The notes under the pieces were generated by a model. That model did no database searches, was not told where the DNA came from, and worked only from the letters and a program-made list of their open reading frames with translations. From contig JBMNMN010000006.1 of NCBI GenBank assembly GCA_050953365.1, positions 62,001-126,000 of the forward strand: a stretch of 64,000 nt of DNA, written 5' to 3'. A program made the position numbers and the translations under genes. This DNA comes from UBA1426 sp050953365. GTDB lineage: Bacteria > Bacillota > Clostridia > Peptostreptococcales > Anaerovoracaceae. Shown piece after piece: positions 33,030-42,324 of the stretch. Within the stretch, counting starts at the first letter, position 1. Every line of letters begins with the position of its first letter.

Positions 33030-34844
33030 ATGTTCGCTAAGAAGAGATGGAGCAGCATCCGTTTCCGGATCGTGCTGATTTACTTCCTGTTAGTGTTCAT
33101 TGCCATGACAGTTATCGGCGTCTTTATAACGGATCAGCTGGAAGCATACCAGATGGATCTGATCCGCAGCAATTTTACGAAAATTGTCCAGGAGAGCGTA
33201 ATTTCTCTCCAGGAATACGAACATCTCGACCGGTACAGGGAGGAAATCCAGGCTGATATTCAGTCCTGGGCGGAAAGCCTGCGGGAAGAGATGTTTGTTG
33301 TTGATGACGACTTCGTAATCATCGCTTCCAGCAACCCCAATTACATCGACAGGAGCGCCCTGGATTTACTGGATCAGAGTATTTTGGTCCGCGGGATGTC
33401 CGGTGAAGTTACCGAAAAGGACGGAATTTTGGCGTCGGGAATCCCGGTCAAGAACATGGTGTTTCCCATTGAAAAAAACGGAACAGTAAAAGGTCTTGTC
33501 TGCCTCCGTGCAGATATTACCAGCGTTTATAAATCTCAGAGCCAAGCCCGGATGATTTTTTTGCAGGCTATGTTAGTAGCGCTGGTGATTACCGTGGGGC
33601 TGGGCTTTTTTATCGCCCGAAGCATTACGGTTCCCATCAATGACGTTACGGAAAAGGCAATGAAAATGTCCCAAGGGGATTTCAGCCAGGAGGTCAGTGT
33701 CAGGTCCGATGACGAGATCGGCCGTCTGGCGGAAATGTTCAACTTGCTTAGGGAGAAGCTGGATTATACCCTTGCGGAGATCAACAGCGAAAAGAACAAA
33801 CTGGAAACCATCTTAAAAAACATGGCCGATGGTTTGCTCGCCATTGACAACGAAGGGCGGATTATTTTGGCGAACCATGCAGCCATGCAGATGCTTGGCC
33901 TAAAACAGCATGAAATCGAAGAGAAAACATACGATGAAATTATCGGCAAGTTCAGCAATAACCTTCTGTTTGAATGCATCCGTGAACATAGTTTAGAGGG
34001 CGGCTATCATGAGGTTGTTGAGAAGGCCGGACGCGCCTACGACGTGCGTTACGATCGCTTCAAAGACGAAAGCGGCCAGGAAACGGGCATGATCGTGGTC
34101 TTTCAGGACATTACGGAGCAGCAGAAGCTGGAAAACATGCAGAGGGATTTCGTGGCCAACGTTTCCCACGAATTGAAGACGCCTCTGACAACTATCAAAA
34201 GCTATACGGAAACGCTGTTAAATACCGAAATTAACGACTGCGCCACCATCGGCAATTTCCTCGGGGTTATAGACGAGGAAGCGGACCGGATGAGCCGGCT
34301 TGTGCGGGAGCTTCTGCAGCTGTCCAAGCTGGATTACAAGCAGGAGAAATGGTTTAAAAAAGAGACGAACCTGGTCAACGTAGTAAAGGCCGCATTAACA
34401 AAGGTTGAGATGACGGCGGCAAACAAATCGCAGCAGCTAATCAGCCTGTTTGATCCAAAGGAAAGGATCATGACCATTATTGACAGGGACAGGATCGACC
34501 AGGTTCTGCTCAACGTCCTGTCCAATGCCATTAAGTATACGCCTGAAGGCGGAAAAATACAGGTAGATGTCTTCAGCGAAGACGACATGGCAAAAGTCGT
34601 CATAAGCGACAATGGCATCGGTATCGCCGAAAAGGAAATACCCAGGATCTTTGAACGGTTTTATCGGGTGGACAAAGCCCGTTCCCGGGAGATGGGCGGT
34701 ACCGGACTCGGCCTATCCATTGCAAAGCAAATCATAGAGGAACACGGAGGAACCATTACGGTTCAGAGCAAGCTGGGCGAAGGCTCCCGGGTTACCATCA
34801 GCCTGCCTTTATCTCCTACCCGCGGTCAGCGAAATATCGAATAG
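33030..34844 (+). CDS. walK: Sensor histidine kinase with HAMP and PAS domains (WalK/YycG-like)
   Basis: The 604-residue membrane kinase has a first transmembrane helix (about 11-33), an extracellular sensor domain, a second helix (about 175-197), HAMP, a PAS domain (GLLAIDNEGRIILANHAA), the phospho-acceptor histidine in FVANVSHELKTPLTTIKSY, and a HATPase with NAIKYTPEGG, DNGIGIAEKEIPRIFERFYR and GGTGLGLSI. The whole architecture matches WalK. The usual regulators walH, walI and walJ do not follow; yabP does. Confidence 0.9.
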   Translation: MFAKKRWSSIRFRIVLIYFLLVFIAMTVIGVFITDQLEAYQMDLIRSNFTKIVQESVISLQEYEHLDRYREEIQADIQSWAESLREEMFVVDDDFVIIASSNPNYIDRSALDLLDQSILVRGMSGEVTEKDGILASGIPVKNMVFPIEKNGTVKGLVCLRADITSVYKSQSQARMIFLQAMLVALVITVGLGFFIARSITVPINDVTEKAMKMSQGDFSQEVSVRSDDEIGRLAEMFNLLREKLDYTLAEINSEKNKLETILKNMADGLLAIDNEGRIILANHAAMQMLGLKQHEIEEKTYDEIIGKFSNNLLFECIREHSLEGGYHEVVEKAGRAYDVRYDRFKDESGQETGMIVVFQDITEQQKLENMQRDFVANVSHELKTPLTTIKSYTETLLNTEINDCATIGNFLGVIDEEADRMSRLVRELLQLSKLDYKQEKWFKKETNLVNVVKAALTKVEMTAANKSQQLISLFDPKERIMTIIDRDRIDQVLLNVLSNAIKYTPEGGKIQVDVFSEDDMAKVVISDNGIGIAEKEIPRIFERFYRVDKARSREMGGTGLGLSIAKQIIEEHGGTITVQSKLGEGSRVTISLPLSPTRGQRNIE

Positions 34845-34906
34845 TTTTGCAGGGTTTTGAGCGCATACAAGCCGCCCCTGCCGCATAGAGATTAGGGAGG
34901 GGAGGA

Positions 34907-35167
34907 ATGAGCATGCATAGTTTAATGATTGAGGATCGGAAGCAAATAACCATAACGGATGTGGCCGATGTGGACAGCTTTGACGAAGAGACCATACTGT
35001 TGTCGCTGCACAGCGGAGGGCTGTTGCTGAAAGGGCAGGATCTTCACATCCAAAAGTTGGATATTGAGGAAGGCAGGGCGACAATAACAGGGACGGTGAA
35101 TTCCGCCGCATATACGGCAAAGCGTGAAAAGTCCGAAGGCGGCCTGCTTAAAAAGCTGCTTAAATGA
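34907..35167 (+). CDS. yabP: Sporulation protein YabP
   Basis: YabP is a small protein needed for cortex formation in Bacillus sporulation. The 86-residue product contains the YabP-type stretch DRKQITITDVADVDSFDEETILLSLHSG and ends in a basic tail (GGLLKKLLK). Overlapping GGGAGG and GGAGG sites leave two candidate ATGs (34907 and 34913). The yabP-yabQ-divIC order matches Bacillus and is strong support. Confidence 0.88.
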   Translation: MSMHSLMIEDRKQITITDVADVDSFDEETILLSLHSGGLLLKGQDLHIQKLDIEEGRATITGTVNSAAYTAKREKSEGGLLKKLLK

Positions 35168-35189
35168 GCCTTCCGACTTGTGAACGAAA

Positions 35190-35480
35190 ATGAGTTCGCT
35201 GATCCGTGAACAAATTTTTAGCTTTTTTGTTATGTTCTTTTGCGGCGCGGGAATTGCCATGTTTCGGCAGCTGTTTAAGTCGTACCAAAAAGACTATCGG
35301 CCGCGCAGGAGCTTTTTTATTCTGCAGGAAATGCTTTTCTGGCTATTTGCCGCGCTGATTACTTCCGCCTGCCTTTATTATGCCGACTACGGCGCCGTTA
35401 CGGTACGGGGGATGATCGGCTTTACTCTCGGCGCTTTTTTGTGGTACAATATACGCAAACACAATCACAAGCACAATTAG
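35190..35480 (+). CDS. yabQ: Spore cortex biosynthesis protein YabQ
   Basis: YabQ is an integral membrane protein required for spore cortex assembly. The 96-residue product shows three hydrophobic segments (FSFFVMFFCGAGIAMFRQLF, FWLFAALITSACLYY, GMIGFTLGAFLWYNI), the family size and the RMFRQL-type motif of YabQ proteins. It follows yabP by 22 bp. Bacillus YabQ is longer, but short forms are usual in Clostridia. Confidence 0.85.
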   Translation: MSSLIREQIFSFFVMFFCGAGIAMFRQLFKSYQKDYRPRRSFFILQEMLFWLFAALITSACLYYADYGAVTVRGMIGFTLGAFLWYNIRKHNHKHN

Positions 35481-35574
35481 GTAGATCGGCAGAAAACCGG
35501 AGATGAGAAAAATCCTTTCACAGACTCCGGTTGGATTTTCAGAAGGCCGTTCATAGGGGATGCGGGAGAGCGTC

Positions 35575-36024
35575 ATGGTAAAGAGACGCAGAAGCAGAGA
35601 ATTAAAAAACAATCAGGTTATAGACATCGAAGCTGCCCGACGGGAAAGGCGAGAGCGACGAAAGCTGTCTGCTGCCGAAAAGGCTCAGAAAGCCAAGGAG
35701 CCCCGCCGTGAGCCCTCGCAGCGGCAGGTGATTAAAAGCATGCGCCGCAAAATAGTCTATGGCTTGATTTTTATTGTTATCGGACTGATCATCGGCGCTT
35801 CTGCTTACAATGTAATCAAATTGAAGATAGAAGAAGCAGAGGCTCAAGCCAAGTTGGACAAGCTTATGGCGGAAAAGCAGGCATTGGAAGAGGAGCTGGC
35901 TCTTGTTGACAGCGAGGAATATATAGAGCAGCAAGCCAGAGAGCATCTGCGGATGATCATGCCCGGGGAAATCCTATATGTATTAAAGGAGAGAGAAGAG
36001 GAAAAGGATGAGACAGCGGATTGA
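35575..36024 (+). CDS. divIC: Septum formation initiator, FtsB/DivIC family
   Basis: DivIC-type bitopic proteins join the FtsL/FtsQ divisome complex. The 149-residue product has a basic cytoplasmic N terminus of about 65 residues, one transmembrane helix (IVYGLIFIVIGLIIGASAYN), a coiled coil (about 90-120) and the C-terminal YIEQQAREHLRMIMPGEILYVL motif of the family. The ATG at 35575 has GGGAGAG upstream and is preferred over one five codons earlier. It ends the yabP-yabQ-divIC run and overlaps rnmV by 17 bp. Confidence 0.9.
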   Translation: MVKRRRSRELKNNQVIDIEAARRERRERRKLSAAEKAQKAKEPRREPSQRQVIKSMRRKIVYGLIFIVIGLIIGASAYNVIKLKIEEAEAQAKLDKLMAEKQALEEELALVDSEEYIEQQAREHLRMIMPGEILYVLKEREEEKDETAD

Positions 36025-36577
36025 GCAAGTCATCGTCGTGGAAGGGCGGGATGATGAAAGCGCGGTAAAAGCGGCGGTGGATGCTCAAATCATTGTAACC
36101 AACGGCTTCGGTATAAGCGAAGAGACCTGGACCCTTCTCGAAAAGGCTTATGCGGGACCGGGTATCATTCTGTTTACGGATCCGGACTTTGCCGGCGAAA
36201 ACATTCGCAAACGCATTCAGCAGCGCTTCCCCAATAGCCGGCATGCCTATCTTGCAAGAGAAGATGCCAGAAAGGGCGAAGACATCGGTATCGAAAATGC
36301 TTCGCCGGAAACCATAATAGAAGCACTAAAAAAAGCAAAATGTACTTTTGTCGCTCCAAAGGATTTGTTATCCATGGAGGATCTTCTTTTTTTCGGCCTT
36401 GCAGGTGGGACGCAGGCAGCCGAGAGGAGAAGCCGGATGGGAAAATCGCTGGGTATCGGTTCCTGCAATGCGAAGACATTTTTGAGCCGCCTCAACGGAT
36501 ACGGAATTACAAGAGAGGAATTCTACCGGCATGGACAAGCTCTATTCACCGACGACAACAAAGAAGATAATAGATAA
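36008..36577 (+). CDS. rnmV: Ribonuclease M5
   Basis: RNase M5 trims the 5S rRNA precursor. The 189-residue product is a TOPRIM protein: IEQVIVVEGRDDESAVKAA at the N terminus, then ILFTDPDFAGENIRKRI with the DxD metal site, and the family-specific EDIGIENASPETIIEAL. It overlaps divIC by 17 bp and rsmA by 47 bp; the rnmV-rsmA pairing is conserved across Firmicutes. Confidence 0.95.
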   Translation: MRQRIEQVIVVEGRDDESAVKAAVDAQIIVTNGFGISEETWTLLEKAYAGPGIILFTDPDFAGENIRKRIQQRFPNSRHAYLAREDARKGEDIGIENASPETIIEALKKAKCTFVAPKDLLSMEDLLFFGLAGGTQAAERRSRMGKSLGIGSCNAKTFLSRLNGYGITREEFYRHGQALFTDDNKEDNR

Positions 36578-37442
36578 ATACGGTTTTCGTATCTCAAAGA
36601 GTCTGGGTCAGAACTTCCTTACGGATCGGAACATCGTGGATAATATCATCCGCGGCGCCGGTATTGAGAAAGAAGATCTGGTCATTGAAGTGGGGCCCGG
36701 CATGGGCGTGCTCACAGCGGCTGCTGCTGAGAAAGCTCGACGGGTTATCGGGATAGAGATCGACGAAAATCTGATACCCATACTCAGGGAAACTTTAAAG
36801 GAATATGACAACGTCCGGATCGTCCGAGGGGATTTTCTTAAAATGGATCTGGGCGCATTGATTCGGGAGACCAGAGAAGGCGCGGCAGCCGGAAACCCAG
36901 AAAGCTTCGCAAACGTCAAATTTATCGGGAACCTCCCCTATTATATTACATCTCCCATCATTATGAAGGTTTTGGAGGAGCATGCCAAGGGCATGTATGA
37001 TATTCAAAGCCTCACCGTAATGATTCAGAAAGAAGTAGCGGACCGGATTCGAGCGGTGCCGGGAACAAAGGCTTACGGGGCCCTTTCCGTAGCGGTACAG
37101 TATTATTGCGCCGTGGAGATGGTAGCCGTCGTTTCAAAAGAAGTGTTCGTGCCGAAGCCGAAGGTGGATTCCGCGGTGCTGCACCTGTCTATAAGAAAGG
37201 AGCCTCCGGTAAAACTGCTGGATCCGGCTATGTTCTTCGCGGTGGTAAAGGCCGGTTTTGGGCAGAGGCGTAAGACGCTGCTCAACTCGCTGACGGGTCT
37301 TTCAGGGATGGACAAGCAGCAGATTCAGTCACTGCTTAACCGGGCGGGCATTGATCCCGCAAGAAGAGCGGAGACCCTTACATTGCATGAGTTTGCTGTC
37401 ATTGCCAATCTCGTTAAGGCGGAGAGTGAAGAAAAAGGCTAA
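36531..37442 (+). CDS. rsmA: 16S rRNA (adenine1518-N6/adenine1519-N6)-dimethyltransferase
   Basis: RsmA (KsgA) dimethylates two adjacent adenines near the 3' end of 16S rRNA. The 303-residue product carries GQNFLTDRNIVDNI, the SAM motif VIEVGPGMGVLTAA, and the catalytic IGNLPYYITSPI motif near residue 143. C-terminal FGQRRKTLLNSL is typical. Its start overlaps the rnmV 3' end by 47 bp, so translation is likely coupled. Confidence 0.97.
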   Translation: MDKLYSPTTTKKIIDKYGFRISKSLGQNFLTDRNIVDNIIRGAGIEKEDLVIEVGPGMGVLTAAAAEKARRVIGIEIDENLIPILRETLKEYDNVRIVRGDFLKMDLGALIRETREGAAAGNPESFANVKFIGNLPYYITSPIIMKVLEEHAKGMYDIQSLTVMIQKEVADRIRAVPGTKAYGALSVAVQYYCAVEMVAVVSKEVFVPKPKVDSAVLHLSIRKEPPVKLLDPAMFFAVVKAGFGQRRKTLLNSLTGLSGMDKQQIQSLLNRAGIDPARRAETLTLHEFAVIANLVKAESEEKG

Positions 37443-37518
37443 ACGGCGACCCGGATTTCTTATGTAAGAAAAGTCGGAAGATTAGCCAATAAGGGGTATT
37501 TCGCAGGGGTATTTTATT

Positions 37519-39522
37519 ATGAAGGAGTTTATTCGCAAATATATAGATCCGGGGCTGGCTCAAGCGGCCGGACTCGCTTTCATATTGAATTTTATTATTG
37601 AGAGTCTGGGAAGGCAGTCGCCGCTTTTGGGGCTTAAATTCCTGTTCAGCGACCCAAAGGTCTTCTTTTATAATGCACTGTTGATTTTTGTGACCCTGAG
37701 TTTTTCGCTGATGCTTAAACGGCGTATTTTCTATTATGTTGTCGCATCGGTTCTATGGCTTGCTCTTGGGATTACCAACGGCGTAATCCTGAGTTTTCGC
37801 ATGACACCGTTTACCGTATCGGATCTGGCGCTTTTAGAAAACGGGCTCTCCATACTCACAAATTACATGAAGGTGTGGCAGATCGTGCTACTCGCGCTGG
37901 GGATTCTTGCCGTCATCACTCTCTTTGTAATTACCTTCATTTTTGTACCGAAAACAAAAAAAGTTATTCCCTATAAGACGAATTTACTGTTGATCATAGC
38001 CGTTTGCCTGATTTTCGCGAGCGCCACCAACATGGGCCTTGAGAAGAGGTGGCTGTCCAGATACTTTCCCAACCTGGGCTACGCTTACCAGGATTACGGA
38101 GTTCCTTATTGTTTCCTCAATACCTGGCTCATTCGCGGCATTCCCACTCCCTCAGGCTATTCTGCAGCCATGGTTAGAGAGATCTTCGACGACGGTATTC
38201 CCATGGGAATAAGTGAGGCGGATCCGGCCATTCCCGTACTGCAAACCGTAGAAGGATCGGTGAAAAGAAGGCCAAATATCGTATTTGTCCAGCTTGAATC
38301 CTTTATTGACCCCAATCTGATTGAGGGTGTCGAGTTTTCCGAAGATCCCATACCGAACTTTCACAAGCTGCAGAAAAAGGGCTCCACGGGTTTCTTGCGG
38401 GTTCCCTCCGTGGGCGCCGGCACTGCCAATACGGAGTTTGAAGTGCTTACCGGTATGCGAATCCGTTTCTTCGGCCCCGGCGAGTACCCTTACAAGACTG
38501 TCATGAAAGACAGGACCTGCGAGAGCGCCTGCTATGTTCTTAAAAATCTGGGCTACACCTCACATGCCATTCACAATCACAGAGGGGCTTTTTACGGCAG
38601 AAACCTGGTGTTTTCTAACTTAGGGTTTGATACTTTTACTTCTATTGAATACATGAACTATGTAAAAAAGACGCCGAAAAATTGGGCAAAGGATTATATC
38701 CTTATCGATGAGATCCGCGCGGCGATGGAATCTACGGAAGGAAAAGATTTCGTATTTACCATATCCGTCCAGGGCCACGGCAAATACCCGGAAGAGAAGG
38801 TGATTGCCGATGAGGATTTGAAGATTCGGGTCCTAAGCGGCATAGATGATGAAGATCAACTCAATGCCATGGAGTACTATATCAATCAGATCCACGAGAT
38901 GGATCAGTTCATCGGCGATCTCACAGAGGAACTGAAAGACTATGAAGAAACCGTAATCGTGTTTTACGGTGACCATTTGCCGGTGTTGGATATCTCTGAA
39001 AAGGATATGGCCAACGGCTCCATCTATGAGACGCAGTATGTGATCGTTTCTAATTATGGTTTGCCGAAGATCGATGAGGATCTGAACTCCTATCAGCTCT
39101 CCGCCCGAGTTTTTGAACTGCTTGGCGTCCACAGCGGCATCCTCACCTGGTATCATCAAACGAAGAGCGATTACGGGAATTATCTGGACAATTTAAAGAT
39201 TCTCCAATATGATATGTTGTACGGAAATAAATATATTTACGGGGGCAAAAATCCCTTTGAGCCTACGGAACTGAAGATGGGCGTGCGGGAGATCCGCGTG
39301 GATAAGATATTCAACTTCGGAAAGAGCACCTATGTAGTGGGGGAAAACTTTACGCCCTACAGCAAGGTAGCCGTCAACGGCAGCTTTGTGGATACCGTAT
39401 TTGTAAACCCGACCATTCTCAGGATACCGGACGGAGTGAAGAGCAAAGATCCTTTGGACTTCAGTATCAGTCAGGTAGGTAAATACAATACGGTGCTTTC
39501 CACTCTGGAGGATGTGGAATAG
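37519..39522 (+). CDS. LtaS-like membrane sulfatase (polyglycerol-phosphate or related transferase)
   Basis: The 667-residue protein has five or so transmembrane helices in residues 15-185 and an extracellular sulfatase-fold domain from about 260 (NIVFVQLESFIDP, with TANTEFEVLTG holding the catalytic threonine, then HNHRGAFYGR and YGDHLPVLD). This is the lipoteichoic acid synthase architecture. A C-terminal extension of about 90 residues (from ELKMGVREIRVDKIFNFGKS) looks like a beta-sandwich and is not part of classical LtaS. The polymer made is unknown. The start codon follows two GGGGTATTT repeats and lacks a strong ribosome site. Confidence 0.87.
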   Translation: MKEFIRKYIDPGLAQAAGLAFILNFIIESLGRQSPLLGLKFLFSDPKVFFYNALLIFVTLSFSLMLKRRIFYYVVASVLWLALGITNGVILSFRMTPFTVSDLALLENGLSILTNYMKVWQIVLLALGILAVITLFVITFIFVPKTKKVIPYKTNLLLIIAVCLIFASATNMGLEKRWLSRYFPNLGYAYQDYGVPYCFLNTWLIRGIPTPSGYSAAMVREIFDDGIPMGISEADPAIPVLQTVEGSVKRRPNIVFVQLESFIDPNLIEGVEFSEDPIPNFHKLQKKGSTGFLRVPSVGAGTANTEFEVLTGMRIRFFGPGEYPYKTVMKDRTCESACYVLKNLGYTSHAIHNHRGAFYGRNLVFSNLGFDTFTSIEYMNYVKKTPKNWAKDYILIDEIRAAMESTEGKDFVFTISVQGHGKYPEEKVIADEDLKIRVLSGIDDEDQLNAMEYYINQIHEMDQFIGDLTEELKDYEETVIVFYGDHLPVLDISEKDMANGSIYETQYVIVSNYGLPKIDEDLNSYQLSARVFELLGVHSGILTWYHQTKSDYGNYLDNLKILQYDMLYGNKYIYGGKNPFEPTELKMGVREIRVDKIFNFGKSTYVVGENFTPYSKVAVNGSFVDTVFVNPTILRIPDGVKSKDPLDFSISQVGKYNTVLSTLEDVE

Positions 39523-39617
39523 GATTAAGAGTAACCCTGCGCTCCCGAAAATAATAAAGTATCTATATTTTACAGAAACCTATAGAAAATCTTACAAAGC
39601 AAGAGAAAGGAAGCGAA

Positions 39618-40718
39618 ATGAGAAAGCAGTTATTTCGAAGAGAATTAGCGCAATTTCGGCCTTATGTACCGGGAAAGCCCATTGAAGAGGTTAAGAAGGA
39701 GTATGGATTGACCGAGATTGAGAAACTGGCATCCAACGAGAACCAGCTGGGTCCCTCTCCTTTAGCCATAGAAGCTGTGCAAAAGGCCTTAAACGATATA
39801 AACCTTTATCCCGAATCTACTGCGGTGGATCTTAAGGCGGATCTGGCGGCCCATCTGGGTGTGAAGACGGATAACCTGGTGGTTGGAAACGGCGGCGAGG
39901 AACTGCTTTTCCTCATTGCGCAGACCTTTATCAACGAGGGAGACGAAGTCATCGTAGCATCTCCTTCTTTTGGCATCTACAACACCACTACGGGGCTGAT
40001 GGGAGCTGTGATCAAAACCGTTCCCTTCCGGAACAAAAACTATGATTTTGAGGGTTTTCTTGAGGCGGTCAACGAGAATACGAAACTGCTGTATATCTGC
40101 AACCCCAACAATCCTACGGGCAATATTGTTACCGAAAGAGATTTGGATGCGTTCTTCACCAAGCTTCCCGAGGATGTGGTGGTTATTCTTGACGAAGCCT
40201 ATTATGAATACGCGGCGGTGGATCCCGATTATCCCAATAGCTTGAAATATTTGAAGAGCAGACCCAACACGGTAATACTCAGGACTTTCTCTAAAGCCAG
40301 CGGCATTGCGGGGCTTCGTGTCGGTTATCTGATTGCGGCAGAACACATCGCCGCAGAAATGAATAAGGTCAAACTCACCTTCAACGTAAACCGGCTGGCC
40401 CAGGAAGCGGCAAGAGGAGCTTTAAAGGATCAGGAACACATAGCCAAATCTGTGGATCTGAACTACAAGTCCCTCGCGGCCATGCAGGCGTTCTTTGATG
40501 AGGAGGGGCTGGATTACTTTGAATCCAGAGCAAACTTTATTTTTGTAGATGTGAAGAAGCATTCAAAGGATGTTTTCGAGGCCCTCATGAGAAAGGGCGT
40601 CATCGTGCGTCCCGGCTATTTTTGGGGATGGGATAATTGGATTCGCGTGAGCAGCGGCACAATGGCCCAGACGGAGAAGTTCATAAGTTGCCTGAAGGAG
40701 GTGCTTAATGACAAATGA
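39618..40718 (+). CDS. hisC: Histidinol-phosphate aminotransferase family
   Basis: The 366-residue product is a class I/II PLP aminotransferase of the HisC group: LASNENQLGPSP, NPNNPTGNIV, VVILDEAYYEYA and the Schiff-base lysine in RTFSKASGIAGLRVGYLIA. HisC makes histidinol phosphate, but no other his gene is near, so a broader aromatic or orphan role is possible. AAAGGAAG precedes the ATG. Its stop overlaps the start of a 42-codon ORF. Confidence 0.88.
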   Translation: MRKQLFRRELAQFRPYVPGKPIEEVKKEYGLTEIEKLASNENQLGPSPLAIEAVQKALNDINLYPESTAVDLKADLAAHLGVKTDNLVVGNGGEELLFLIAQTFINEGDEVIVASPSFGIYNTTTGLMGAVIKTVPFRNKNYDFEGFLEAVNENTKLLYICNPNNPTGNIVTERDLDAFFTKLPEDVVVILDEAYYEYAAVDPDYPNSLKYLKSRPNTVILRTFSKASGIAGLRVGYLIAAEHIAAEMNKVKLTFNVNRLAQEAARGALKDQEHIAKSVDLNYKSLAAMQAFFDEEGLDYFESRANFIFVDVKKHSKDVFEALMRKGVIVRPGYFWGWDNWIRVSSGTMAQTEKFISCLKEVLNDK

Positions 40719-40843
40719 AAATTGAGAGCATTGCGCAAATCGCAAAGAAATTGGGAAAGCAGGAAAGGACATGGGAGAAGCCGGGTACGCTTGCCAAGAT
40801 CGTGAAAGCATTGGTTGGCGCGAAAAAGGCGTCCGGCAAATAG
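40715..40843 (+). CDS. Small basic peptide ORF overlapping hisC
   Basis: An ATGA overlap with the hisC stop opens a 42-residue frame beginning MKIESIAQIAKKLGKQER and ending LVGAKKASGK. AAGGAGGTG lies at 40695-40702, 12 bases upstream, a little far. The product is strongly cationic (10 Lys, 1 Arg) with two amphipathic-looking segments and no cysteine. I do not recognise a family. Its coding status rests on the ribosome site, overlap and regular composition. Confidence 0.5.
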   Translation: MKIESIAQIAKKLGKQERTWEKPGTLAKIVKALVGAKKASGK

Positions 40844-40906
40844 TCTTCAATAATTTTTAAGCGAAATGTACGGGTAATTGTTAGTCGAAGCGTACGGAAG
40901 CGTACT

Positions 40907-42073
40907 TCAGACGTAGTTTCTGTCCACGGTGATAACGCTGAAATACGTCGGTGAAAGCTCTTTGATCTTTTGATCCAGGAGCTTTTTCAATTGGGAGTCC
41001 GTATAGGGACAATCGGAATCAACCACCACGTCGAAGATAATATTTTGATGACTGTATCCCGCCACGACCCGCAGGTCATGGATTTCGGTAACTCCGCAGA
41101 GGGAATCAATGACTTCGTTGAGATAGGTATTCAACTTCGCGGTGAGGGGATCCTCGGTATCCAAGGGATCCATGTGGGCCACCAAGTGTATCTTAAGCTC
41201 TTTGCTGATTTCCCTTTCTATATCGTCCACCATATCGTGGCCGGCAATGAGATCGCCGTGGGCGCTCACTTCAATATGCACGGAGGCAAAGATCCTTCCC
41301 GGCCCATAATTGTGCACCATCAGATCGTGGATTCCAAGCACATCTTCATATGCCAGAATCCTTTCTCGGATAGCGTCCACCAGTTCCTGGTCCGGCGGAT
41401 TGCCCAGCAGGGGAGATGAAGTTTCCAGGACGAGCCGGATGCCTGAGTAAATTATGAAGAGGGCCACAAGACCGCCCATAATGCCGTCCGGTTGAAGGTC
41501 TGTATATTTGCCAATGAGAAGGGCCAGCAATACGGCGCAGGTGGAAATGACGTCGTTGCGGCTGTCGGTGGCGGTAGCTTTGATGGTGGAAGAGTTGATG
41601 ATGCGACCCACTTGGAGATAAAAGAGGGCCTGCCATACTTTAACGAGAATGGATGCGCCAAGTACGGCAACAAGAAGCCAGCTGAATTCTATAGGCTCGG
41701 GAAAGCGTATTTTATCCACGGAGGATCTGAGCAGCTGAAATCCCAATAGAATGATAAAAAAGGAAATGAGAAGTCCGGTGATGTATTCAATGCGGGCGTG
41801 GCCGTATGGATGGCCTTCGTCTGCCGGTTTGGCAGCCAAGCGGATACCTATGAGCAGAATAATGGCAGAGGAGGCGTCTGCCAGATTGTTGATGCCGTCA
41901 GCAAGGATGGCGATGCTGCCGAAGAGAAGTCCCGTAGCTATTTTGGCTCCGGACAAGAGAATGTTTGATAGAATCCCCACCGCTGCGGCCAGCCTTCCAT
42001 AGCGATCGCGCACAATGGGATCCTTTGTATTTTCATAATCCTTTACAAATATTCGAATGAGTAGTTTTCCCAT
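40907..42073 (-). CDS. Cation diffusion facilitator family transporter
   Basis: CDF proteins export divalent metals (Zn, Fe, Mn, Co) in exchange for protons. The 388-residue product has about six transmembrane helices with the metal site ADGINNLADASSA (helix 2) and ATDSRNDVISTCAV (helix 5), plus a C-terminal cytoplasmic domain (DLMVHNYGPGRIFASVHIEV) that is extended by a second, ferredoxin-like repeat. The frame is open 28 codons upstream, but the ATG at 42073 follows GGAGGTCCTA and gives the usual N terminus. Metal specificity cannot be told. Confidence 0.9.
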   Translation of the reverse strand: MGKLLIRIFVKDYENTKDPIVRDRYGRLAAAVGILSNILLSGAKIATGLLFGSIAILADGINNLADASSAIILLIGIRLAAKPADEGHPYGHARIEYITGLLISFFIILLGFQLLRSSVDKIRFPEPIEFSWLLVAVLGASILVKVWQALFYLQVGRIINSSTIKATATDSRNDVISTCAVLLALLIGKYTDLQPDGIMGGLVALFIIYSGIRLVLETSSPLLGNPPDQELVDAIRERILAYEDVLGIHDLMVHNYGPGRIFASVHIEVSAHGDLIAGHDMVDDIEREISKELKIHLVAHMDPLDTEDPLTAKLNTYLNEVIDSLCGVTEIHDLRVVAGYSHQNIIFDVVVDSDCPYTDSQLKKLLDQKIKELSPTYFSVITVDRNYV

Positions 42074-42324
42074 TAGGACCTCCGAGTATACAGCAACAAA
42101 CGGGACCGGATCCCGTTTATGATTTGCAAATACGGCGGCAACACCGCGGTAATACATTTATTAGTGTAGTTTTAGCATTATAACATAAAACGGTGAAATA
42201 AATGTGCTATAATATATTATTACACACATTTGAGATTGGTTAAACAGGCTGTGCAGGCCGCGGGAGACGGCTCCCGCAGGGTTCTGTGACATTAGGGGCC
42301 CCCTTTGTAGCGGAGGTGATACCA

